From CATOSD01 sp965203135 (lineage in GTDB: Bacteria > Chloroflexota > Dehalococcoidia > Lucifugimonadales > CATOSD01), in assembly GCA_965203135.1 (NCBI GenBank), contig CBDBBO010000001.1:1240001-1304000 (forward strand): a stretch of DNA of 64,000 nucleotides, given 5' to 3'. Position numbers and translations under genes: made by a program. The notes under the pieces are model-generated. The model saw only the letters and a list, made by a program, of their open reading frames with translations, made no database searches and had not been told where the DNA came from. This document shows positions 7,741 through 14,723 of this stretch, in pieces; position 1 is the stretch's first letter; each line of letters opens with the position of its first letter.

Positions 7741-9546
7741 CTACTGGTCGTCGCGGGGGGTGATGGTGATGCCCAACTCCTCGAGCTGCTCCTGCTCGAC
7801 GGGGCTTGGGGCCTCGAACAGCGGGTCGACGGCGCTCTGGGTCTTGGGGAAGGCTATCACGTCGCGTATGTTGTCCCGGTCGGTCAGCACCATCAGCAGC
7901 CGGTCTATGCCCGGGGCGATGCCGCCGTGCGGGGGCGCGCCGTACTCCAGGGCGTCCAGTAGCTGACCGAAGCGCTGCGCTATCTGCTCCTTGGTGTAGC
8001 CCAGCACGCCGAACACTCGCTCCTGCAGCTCGCGGTCGTGTATGCGGATGCTGCCGCTGGCCAGCTCCTCGCCGTTGCACACCATATCGTACAGCCGCCC
8101 GATAACACGGCCAGGGTCGCTCTCGATGTACTTTTCGTGGCCGGGCTTGGGCACCGTAAAGGCGTGGTGCATGGCGTCCCACCGCTCCTCGTCCTCGTTC
8201 CACTCGAACAGCGGAAAGTCGACCACGAAGGCCATCGCGAGCAGGTTCGGGTCCGCCAGTCCCAGCCTGCGGCCCATTTCGTGGCGCAGCGCGCTGAGGG
8301 TCTGGTTCACTATCTTGGCCGGACCGGCGGCCACCAGCACCATGTCGCCCACCTCGGCCTCCACGCGATCGGCTATCGCGCGCACCTGGTCCAGCGTGAG
8401 GAATCGCGACACCGCCGAGCGCACCTGCTCCTGTGTCAACTCGTCCAGCGGTGTGCCGGGCTCGCCGTTTAGCGCGATGGTGACGAGGCCCTGCGCGCCG
8501 CGGGCCTTGGCGAACTCGATGAGCTCGTCGGTCTGGCGGCGGGAGTAGGAGGCGAGGCCGGGCGCGCGGAAGCCCTTGATGATGCCGCCGCCAGCGAGCG
8601 CCGCCTGGAACACGCGAAAGTCCGTCTGCGCCGCGATGTCCGACAGGTCGGCGAGCTCCAGATCGAAGCGCAGGTCCGGCTTGTCGGTGCCGTACAGTCC
8701 CATCGCGTCGGCGTAGGTGAGCCTGGGAAACGGCCTCACGGTCCACTTGTGCGGGAAGAGCGTCTCGACGAGCTCCGTGTACATCTCCTCTATCAGGTTC
8801 AGGACGTCGTCCTCTTCCACGAAGCTCATTTCGAGGTCGAGTTGCGTGTGCTCGGGCTGCCGGTCGGCGCGAGGGTCCTCGTCGCGGAAGCAGCGGGCGA
8901 TCTGGAAGTACTTTTCGACGCCGGACACCATCAGGAGCTGCTTGAGCTGCTGCGGCGACTGGGGCAGCGCGTAGAAGCTGCCCGGGTAGAGGCGGCTGGG
9001 CACCAGGTAGTCGCGCGCGCCCTCCGGCGTGCTCTTTATGAGGATGGGCGTTTCGACCTCGAGGAAGCCGCGCTCGTCGAGGAAGTCGCGGATGAACTTG
9101 ACAACCTTGTGGCGCGCGATGAGCGTGTCCCGCATCGAGGCGCGGCGCAGGTCGACGTAGCGGTACTTGAGACGCAGCAGCTCGTCGACCTCGCTCTCCT
9201 CGTTGACGTAGAACGGCGGCGTCTTGGACTCGTTCAGCACGACCAGGGAGTCGGCGGCGACCTCGACGCCTCCGGTGGGCAGGTTGGGGTTCTCGGTGCC
9301 GGCGGGCCGCTCGGAGACGAGCCCGGACACCTGGGCGACCCACTCGTTGCGGAGCGACTCGGCGGTGCGATGGGCGTCGGGCGCGTGCTCGGGGTTGAAC
9401 ACCACCTGCACCAGGCCTTCGCGGTCGCGCAGGTCGATGAAGATGAGGTTGCCGTGGTCGCGGCGGCGGTGGACCCAGCCGGCCAGTGTGATCCGGGTTC
9501 CCGCGTGTTGTTCGCGCACGTCGCCGCAGCTAATCGTCTTCAACAA
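7741..9546 (-). CDS. aspS: Aspartate--tRNA ligase
   Basis: The 601-residue bacterial-type AspRS charges tRNA-Asp in the cytoplasm. It has an N-terminal OB anticodon-binding domain (about 1-105), class II motif 2 at 220-242 (FRDEDPRADRQPEHTQLDLEM), the bacterial GAD insertion in the middle, and motif 3 near 540-575 (GGIAPGIDRLLMVL). His31 (RRRDHG) is the residue typical of non-discriminating enzymes that also charge tRNA-Asn, where discriminating E. coli-type enzymes carry Leu. This would fit a GatCAB amidotransferase route to Asn-tRNA, but that needs the rest of the genome. It starts at one of two adjacent TTG codons after a GGAGGA site. Confidence 0.96.
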   Translation of the reverse strand: MLKTISCGDVREQHAGTRITLAGWVHRRRDHGNLIFIDLRDREGLVQVVFNPEHAPDAHRTAESLRNEWVAQVSGLVSERPAGTENPNLPTGGVEVAADSLVVLNESKTPPFYVNEESEVDELLRLKYRYVDLRRASMRDTLIARHKVVKFIRDFLDERGFLEVETPILIKSTPEGARDYLVPSRLYPGSFYALPQSPQQLKQLLMVSGVEKYFQIARCFRDEDPRADRQPEHTQLDLEMSFVEEDDVLNLIEEMYTELVETLFPHKWTVRPFPRLTYADAMGLYGTDKPDLRFDLELADLSDIAAQTDFRVFQAALAGGGIIKGFRAPGLASYSRRQTDELIEFAKARGAQGLVTIALNGEPGTPLDELTQEQVRSAVSRFLTLDQVRAIADRVEAEVGDMVLVAAGPAKIVNQTLSALRHEMGRRLGLADPNLLAMAFVVDFPLFEWNEDEERWDAMHHAFTVPKPGHEKYIESDPGRVIGRLYDMVCNGEELASGSIRIHDRELQERVFGVLGYTKEQIAQRFGQLLDALEYGAPPHGGIAPGIDRLLMVLTDRDNIRDVIAFPKTQSAVDPLFEAPSPVEQEQLEELGITITPRDDQ

Positions 9547-9570
9547 AATCGGTTCCTCCGGTGTTTTGGA

Positions 9571-9612
9571 TCCCCTCTCCCTTGATGGGAGAGGGTTTGG
9601 GTGAGGGTGAAA
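9571..9612. repeat. Diverged palindromic intergenic repeat
   Basis: CCCTCTCCCTTGATGGGAGAGGG followed by TTTGGGTGAGGGTGAAAG is a variant of the 2521-type repeat, with the arms changed together so the palindrome is kept. It fills the gap between aspS and the zinc-finger gene. Confidence 0.65.
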
Positions 9613-9622
9613 GGCAACCCGT

Positions 9623-10165
9623 CTAGAAGCGGCGGGTTGAGACGTAAAAGCTTACCACCACCGCGCCGATTCCGTAAATGCCGGACAGGAGCACCGAGCC
9701 GCCGCCGAAGTCGGGCGCGAGGGTGCGGAGCAGGGCGGGCTCGAGGGTGATCTCGACGACCAGCGCGGCGAGCACGCCCAGCAGCGCGACTATCTTGAGC
9801 TGGCCGCCCTGCTTGCGGTTGGTGGCGCGGCTGGTGAGCTCGCCGACGAGCAGTCCCAGGCCCGCGAATGCGGCAAGCGGCGCCAGAAATCCGAAGGGGA
9901 TGCCCGAGTAGGCGAAGATGACGGCGATGATGGCGGTTGCGACTCCTCCCACGACGCCGGTGGCCAGGGACACCACGACCGCGAGGGCGAGACGCCCGGT
10001 GGAGACGTCGAAGGTGGGCAGGCGCTGGGGACGGCCGCAGTCGGGGCAGCGTATGCCCACGGCGGCATGGACGAGGCACTGCGGACAGATGGGTGTATCG
10101 CAGCGTCCGCAGCGCAGCGTCGTCTGCACATTCCGGTGCCTGGCGCACTCCACCGCTTCAGCCAT
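9623..10165 (-). CDS. Zinc-finger membrane protein
   Basis: A 180-residue protein. The N-terminal 45 residues carry paired Cys/His residues (ECARHRN, LRCGRCDTPICPQC, GIRCPDCGRP) spaced like a B-box or zinc-ribbon finger. The rest holds about four hydrophobic segments consistent with a small integral membrane protein. The start chosen is ATG 10165, because upstream codons in this frame overlap plsY and show no family-like sequence. It overlaps the end of plsY by 8 bp and so is the last gene of the ymdB-PHP-plsY operon. Similar rhomboid-less finger/TM proteins are common in Chloroflexota and Actinomycetota. The function is unknown. Confidence 0.75.
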   Translation of the reverse strand: MAEAVECARHRNVQTTLRCGRCDTPICPQCLVHAAVGIRCPDCGRPQRLPTFDVSTGRLALAVVVSLATGVVGGVATAIIAVIFAYSGIPFGFLAPLAAFAGLGLLVGELTSRATNRKQGGQLKIVALLGVLAALVVEITLEPALLRTLAPDFGGGSVLLSGIYGIGAVVVSFYVSTRRF

Positions 10166-10880
10166 CGGGACTCGGCCTCGCGGTCTCACCGCCGGGCTGC
10201 CTGTCAGTCCAGTCGTCCTTGCGGGACACGTCCCGGTCGTACAGCACGCGGTTGAACGCCACCTGCGCCAGCGAGTAGCTCTCCGGGAGCGGCTCCCAGT
10301 TGGCGGTGAGCCGCTTGGCGAGCGCCACGACGGACACGCCGACGCTGAAGTAGACAAGCTCGCCGGGGCGCTCTACGGGCAGCGGTGGATAAGCGTTGAA
10401 CAGCAGCGTCACCGGCGTGAGCGTCAGCAGGGCTATGCAGGTCCAGAAGCCGGTGTCGCGGTATATCAGCCGGCCCACCACGCCGAGCGTCAGGCCCAGC
10501 GCGGCTATTTCGTAGAACATGGCCAGACCCAGCATCGCGCCTATGGCGGCGCCTATGCCGCGCCCGCCGGTGAAGCGAATGTAGGGCGACCATGCGTGGC
10601 CAGCCATGGAGGCCAGGCCCACGGCGATCTGGACTCCCGCGGGCTGGTCGAGCGCCCCGGCGATGAGCACTGGCAGCGTACCCTTCACCAGGCAGTCGTA
10701 GGCGCCGAGCAGCACGCCGGCCCTGGCGCCGATGGTGGCGGTGACGTTGGACGCGCCGATGTTGCCGGAGCCGTACTCGCGGATGTCGATTCCGCGCAGC
10801 CGGCGGGCGAGGATGTACCCGGAGGGCACGCCGCCTGCCAGGTAGGCGCCTATGACGAGCAGTATTGCGAGGGGCGTCAT
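10158..10880 (-). CDS. plsY: Acyl-phosphate:glycerol-3-phosphate acyltransferase PlsY
   Basis: A 240-residue membrane enzyme making 1-acyl-glycerol-3-phosphate, the first step of phospholipid synthesis, from acyl-phosphate. PlsY signatures are GGVPSGYILARRLRGIDIREYGSGNIGASNV at the N-terminus, GHAWSPYIRFTGGRGIGAAIG in the middle and a C-terminal membrane segment. A hydrophilic tail of about 40 residues, rich in Asp/Arg/Pro, is longer than usual for the family. The start codon overlaps the stop of the PHP gene (ATGA), indicating translational coupling. Confidence 0.93.
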   Translation of the reverse strand: MTPLAILLVIGAYLAGGVPSGYILARRLRGIDIREYGSGNIGASNVTATIGARAGVLLGAYDCLVKGTLPVLIAGALDQPAGVQIAVGLASMAGHAWSPYIRFTGGRGIGAAIGAMLGLAMFYEIAALGLTLGVVGRLIYRDTGFWTCIALLTLTPVTLLFNAYPPLPVERPGELVYFSVGVSVVALAKRLTANWEPLPESYSLAQVAFNRVLYDRDVSRKDDWTDRQPGGETARPSPDG

Positions 10881-11755
10881 GCGCCGCCAGCCGAGACTCT
10901 GCCACGAGCGTGCAGGTCTTCCAGCGCCTCCACGCTCTCCATGGGCGGGCCGACGTCGCCGGGCTCCGGCTCGCCGGGGTTGCCGGAGGCGTGGTAGTCG
11001 CTGCCGCCGCAGGGCACCAGACCCAGGCTGTCGGCCAGGCCTTTCAGCCGGGCCACCTGGTCCGGGGTGTAGTCCTTGTAATAGACCTCCATTCCCACCA
11101 GCCCGGCGCTCTTGAGCTCGGCCAGGGTGTCGGCCAGCGACTCGACCTCGCCCATGCCGGTCTTGGAAACGGAGTAGGTGGGGTGCGCCATCACGGGCAG
11201 CGCGCCGTTGTCGCGCAGGATGCGCACGGCGCCAGCGGGGATCAGCTTGGGGCGTTCGACGTAGGCGAGGCCGTTGCGGCCCAGGTATTTGTCAAAGGCG
11301 TCCTTGGGATACTGGACGTAGCCGGCCTCGACCATCGCCTGCGCTATGTGCGGGCGGCCGATGGAGCCGCCGTCGGACAGCTCGCGCACCCGCTCCCAGG
11401 AGACAGGGACGCCCAGCTCGGCGAGCCGCTCCACCATCAGCAGGCCGCGCTCCTCGCGCCCGCGCCGAAAGTCCTCGAGGGTCTGCTGGAGTCCGGCGTC
11501 GGCGAGGTCCACGTGGTAGCCGAGCACGTGTATCTCGCTGCCGGGCACGTCGGTGCTGAGCTCGATGCCGGGGATGACGCGAAGGCCCGGAAAGGCGCGG
11601 GCGGCCTCCTGCGCCTCGGCGACGCCCTCGGTGGAGTCGTGGTCGGTGACGGCGATGACGCGCAGTCCGGCCTCGCCGCACTTGCGCACGAGCTGGGACG
11701 GCGTGAGCGTGCCGTCCGAGTGGGTGGTGTGCAGGTGCAGGTCAGCTTCGATCAT
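10877..11755 (-). CDS. PHP-domain phosphoesterase
   Basis: A 292-residue metal-dependent phosphoesterase of the PHP family, resembling YciV/RNase AM-type 5'-3' exonucleases. Metal-ligand motifs are DLHLHTTHSDGTL (residues 4-16), VTDHDST, PGIELST, MAHPTYS and the C-terminal CGGSDYHA. It is joined by 4-bp overlaps to the ymdB-like gene upstream and plsY downstream. The substrate, nucleoside 3',5'-bisphosphate or RNA 5' ends, is inferred from the family and not provable here. Confidence 0.88.
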   Translation of the reverse strand: MIEADLHLHTTHSDGTLTPSQLVRKCGEAGLRVIAVTDHDSTEGVAEAQEAARAFPGLRVIPGIELSTDVPGSEIHVLGYHVDLADAGLQQTLEDFRRGREERGLLMVERLAELGVPVSWERVRELSDGGSIGRPHIAQAMVEAGYVQYPKDAFDKYLGRNGLAYVERPKLIPAGAVRILRDNGALPVMAHPTYSVSKTGMGEVESLADTLAELKSAGLVGMEVYYKDYTPDQVARLKGLADSLGLVPCGGSDYHASGNPGEPEPGDVGPPMESVEALEDLHARGRVSAGGA

Positions 11756-12543
11756 GCCTGTGCGGAGGCTCCGGCCTGCCCCACCCTGTCCACACGCTGA
11801 ACGCTCAGCGCCCTGCCCGTCGACTCGTCTATCTCGAAGAGCACGCTGTTGAACTGGGTGGGCCCGGACTTGGGGATTTTGGCCTTTGTGGGCATCTGCG
11901 TCAGAAAGCGTTCCAGGAAGCCCTCTATCTCGCCGCCGATGATGGAGTTGGAGGCGCCGACCATGCCGAGGTCGGTCACGTAGGCGGAGCCGCCGGGGAG
12001 CACGCGCGCGTCGGCTGTGGGCACGTGGGTGTGGGTGCCGGCGAGGGCGCTGACGCGGCCGTCCAGGTGCCAGCCCATCGCCTCCTTTTCGGCGGTCGCC
12101 TCGGCGTGAAAGTCCACGATGACCACGGGCGGCCGGTCGGGCAGCTCCGCGAGCAGGCGGTCGACGGCGGCGAATGGGCAGTCGAAGTTGCCCACGAAGA
12201 GCCGCCCGATGAGGTTGACGACGAGCGCGCCGCCGACGAGGGCGTGGCCGTGCCCGGGAGCCGCAGATGGGTAGTTGAGGGGGCGCAGCACGGGCAGGTC
12301 CGAGTCCATGTGCGGCACTATCTCCGGCTTGTCCCAGATGTGGTTGCCGGACGTGATGACGTCGACGCCACCGGCCAGAAGCTGCCCGGCGGTCTTCCGG
12401 GTGATGCCGAACCCGCCGGCGACGTTCTCGCCGTTGGCGACGACGAGGTCGAGGGCGAGTTCGCGCCGCAGGTCCGGGAGGATGGCCCGCAGGGTGTCCC
12501 TGCCGGGCCGTCCCATAACGTCGCCTATCATCAGGACACGCAA
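11752..12543 (-). CDS. YmdB-like metallophosphoesterase (TIGR00282)
   Basis: A 263-residue calcineurin-like phosphodiesterase. Motifs are MIGDVMGRPGRD, ANGENVAGGFGIT, TSGNHIWDK, VDFHAEATAEK and AGTHTHVPTAD, the complete metal-binding set of the Bacillus YmdB family, which hydrolyses cyclic nucleotides such as 2',3'-cAMP. The start is TTG 12543. In many bacteria ymdB follows rny. Here an aspartic protease gene sits between them, so the conserved linkage is still visible. It is the first gene of the operon running to 9623. Confidence 0.9.
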   Translation of the reverse strand: MRVLMIGDVMGRPGRDTLRAILPDLRRELALDLVVANGENVAGGFGITRKTAGQLLAGGVDVITSGNHIWDKPEIVPHMDSDLPVLRPLNYPSAAPGHGHALVGGALVVNLIGRLFVGNFDCPFAAVDRLLAELPDRPPVVIVDFHAEATAEKEAMGWHLDGRVSALAGTHTHVPTADARVLPGGSAYVTDLGMVGASNSIIGGEIEGFLERFLTQMPTKAKIPKSGPTQFNSVLFEIDESTGRALSVQRVDRVGQAGASAQA

Positions 12544-12564
12544 GATTTCGGGGTGGCTCCTTAG

Positions 12565-12643
12565 TCCCTTCCCCCTCGATGGGGGATGGTAGCCCTACTG
12601 ATGTCCCTTCCCCCTTGACGGGGGAAGGCTAGGATGGGGGTGA
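12565..12643. repeat. Two adjacent palindromic repeats
   Basis: Two copies lie in tandem. The first, CCCTTCCCCCTCGATGGGGG (12566-12585), has the sequence expected for the uninterrupted target of the IS at 17-1148. The second, CCCTTCCCCCTTGACGGGGG, is followed by AAGGCTAGGATGGGGGTGA (12604-12643). Confidence 0.75.
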
Positions 12644-12682
12644 CGACAGACGTGTCGAACGTGGCGGAAAGGGCGGCCAAGC

Positions 12683-13039
12683 CTACGCCCAGGCGGTGGT
12701 GGCGGGAACCAGCCGGCGTTGGGCAGGATCCACCGCCAACCGCAGCCCTTCCAGGGTGTAAGCCCCCAGCAGAGCGCGGGCGTTATCATCTCCAAAGACT
12801 ACCAGGGTTGGGATCCGCCTCCCGTTGACGGTGGCCAAGGCTTCGCCCATGTCGCACTCTAGGGGCCGTCCGTCGGCCATTATCAGGACGACTTTATCGA
12901 TGGGCGACACCCCCAACTCTCTCAGTTGCCGGGCGGGCACGATGGAATAGCTGGCTCCGGTGTCTACCATCGCCTCTATCTCCAGAGAGCGTTCGCCGTC
13001 CATGCTCTCCAGGACGACGGGCCAGTTGAATACGCCCAT
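12683..13039 (-). CDS. Retropepsin-like aspartic protease
   Basis: A 118-residue protein with the clan AA signature VDTGASYSIVP near residue 30 and the partner motif LLGAYTLEGLRLAVD near the C-terminus. Its size fits one retropepsin monomer, so the active enzyme would be a homodimer. The start chosen is ATG 13039 after GGGGGAT; a TTG at 13063 is also in frame. There is no signal peptide, so it is cytoplasmic. It lies between rny and the ymdB-like gene on the same strand. Substrates are unknown. Confidence 0.82.
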   Translation of the reverse strand: MGVFNWPVVLESMDGERSLEIEAMVDTGASYSIVPARQLRELGVSPIDKVVLIMADGRPLECDMGEALATVNGRRIPTLVVFGDDNARALLGAYTLEGLRLAVDPAQRRLVPATTAWA

Positions 13040-13072
13040 GTCCAATCCCCCACTTGTGTTCAAATGACCGCC

Positions 13073-14611
13073 CTACCGCGCGTACTCGACCGAGCGGCTC
13101 TCTCTGATCACGGTCACCTTGATCTGCCCGGGGTAGACGAGCGTCTGTTCGATCTTCTTGACGATTTCGCGGGCCATCTTGGAGGCCGCGACGTCATCGA
13201 TCTTCTGGGGCTGGACCATGATGCGAACTTCGCGTCCGGCCTGGATGGCGAAGCACTTTTCGACGCCGTCAAAGGCGCGGCCCACCTCTTCAAGGGCCTC
13301 CAGCCGCTTGATGTAGTTCTCCACGGTGTCCCGTCGGGAGCCGGGGCGCGCGGCGCTGATGGCGTCCGCGGCGGAGACGATGAACGCCTCGACGCTGCTC
13401 ATGTCGTCGTCGTGGTGCTCGCCGATGCAGGTGCAGACGCTGTTGGACACGCTGTGCCTGGCGGCCACGTCGGCGCCTATTTCGGCGTGCGGCCCCTCGA
13501 CCTCGTGGGAGAGCGCCTTGCCGATGTCGTGCAGCAGGCCGCCGGCCTTGGCGATCTTCACGTCGGCGCCGATCTCGCTGGCCATCATCGCCGCGAGTTG
13601 GGCCACCTCCATGGAGTGTTGCAGGACGTTTTCGCCGTAGCTGTAGCGGTACTTGAGCCGCCCGAGCAGCTTCACCATCTCGGGATGCAGGCCGCGGACT
13701 CCGACCTCGTACACCGCCTGTTCGCCGGCCTTGCGGATGCTTTCGCCGACCTCTTTTTCGGACTTGACGACCATTTCCTCGATACGGGCGGGGTGGATTC
13801 TGCCGTCGGCCAGCAGCTTGCCGATGGCTACTCTCGCGATCTCGCGCCGCACGGGGTCGAAGCAGGACAGCGTCACCGCTTCTGGGGTGTCGTCGATGAT
13901 GAGGTCGACTCCGGTGGCCTTTTCGATGGCGCGGATGTTGCGGCCTTCGCGCCCGATGAGGCGGCCCTTCATGTCGTCGCTGGGCAGCGACACGGAAGTA
14001 ACCGAGACTTCGGAGACGACGTCTGCGGCCAGCCGGTGGATGGCCTGCGCCAGGATGTTGCGGGCCGTCTCATTGGCCTCGTCCCTGGCCCGCATCTCAA
14101 GGTCGTGCTGCATGTGGGAGAGCTCCAGCTCGCTCTCCTCCTCGACGCGCCTGAAGAGCAGTGCTCTTGCTTCGGTCGCCGAGAGGCTGCACACCGCTTC
14201 GAGCTTTCGCAGCTCCTGGTGGCGCAGTTCGTCCATTTCCGCCTGGAATTGCTCGGCTACTTTCTCCTTTTGAACAATGTTGCGTTCTCTGCGCTCCAGG
14301 TTGTTGGCGCGCCGTTCGACATTTTCTTCCCTGTTGGCGACGCGGCGCTCTGTGCGCTGGATTTCGGCGCGCCGCTCTTTGAGCTCCTCCTCTCCGGTCG
14401 AGCGGAGTTGGATGGAGTCTTCTTTTGCCTTCAGTAGTACGTTTCGCCTTTCCTCCTCGGCTTGTTCCAGAACTCTAGACGCTTCGGACTGCGCCGCTTC
14501 GAGGCGCTTACCCAGTATAAGCCTCTTGCCGAAGTATCCCGCTGCTGCTCCTAATGCCAAGCCAACCAGGACGGCGAGTATCGCGGTAATTGCGATTTCC
14601 ACGCATCTCAC
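13073..14611 (-). CDS. rny: Ribonuclease Y
   Basis: The 512-residue membrane-anchored endoribonuclease starts mRNA decay. It has an N-terminal transmembrane helix (about 5-27), a long charged coiled coil (30-180), a KH RNA-binding domain with GRLIGREGRN at 216-225, and an HD domain with HDIGK at 361-365 preceded by NVLQHSMEVA. Length and order match the family. The ATG is at 14611. The surrounding ymdB and phospholipid genes suggest an RNA-turnover and membrane cluster. Confidence 0.96.
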   Translation of the reverse strand: MRCVEIAITAILAVLVGLALGAAAGYFGKRLILGKRLEAAQSEASRVLEQAEEERRNVLLKAKEDSIQLRSTGEEELKERRAEIQRTERRVANREENVERRANNLERRERNIVQKEKVAEQFQAEMDELRHQELRKLEAVCSLSATEARALLFRRVEEESELELSHMQHDLEMRARDEANETARNILAQAIHRLAADVVSEVSVTSVSLPSDDMKGRLIGREGRNIRAIEKATGVDLIIDDTPEAVTLSCFDPVRREIARVAIGKLLADGRIHPARIEEMVVKSEKEVGESIRKAGEQAVYEVGVRGLHPEMVKLLGRLKYRYSYGENVLQHSMEVAQLAAMMASEIGADVKIAKAGGLLHDIGKALSHEVEGPHAEIGADVAARHSVSNSVCTCIGEHHDDDMSSVEAFIVSAADAISAARPGSRRDTVENYIKRLEALEEVGRAFDGVEKCFAIQAGREVRIMVQPQKIDDVAASKMAREIVKKIEQTLVYPGQIKVTVIRESRSVEYAR

Positions 14612-14723
14612 CTTCCTATTGAGTTTTGGGGAGGCATTTGGAAATACCTTCCCAAGTTAGCATGGTAAGGCGCGCTAGACTGGGTGTCAAGCGACGCGTG
14701 GGCCGGGAAGTGGGAGGTGTTCG

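Noticed and set aside
7175..9343. A 722-codon minus-strand frame overlapping aspS and a Uma2 gene
   Set aside because: It is an Arg/Ala/Pro-rich shadow in a different frame of aspS, which is unmistakable.
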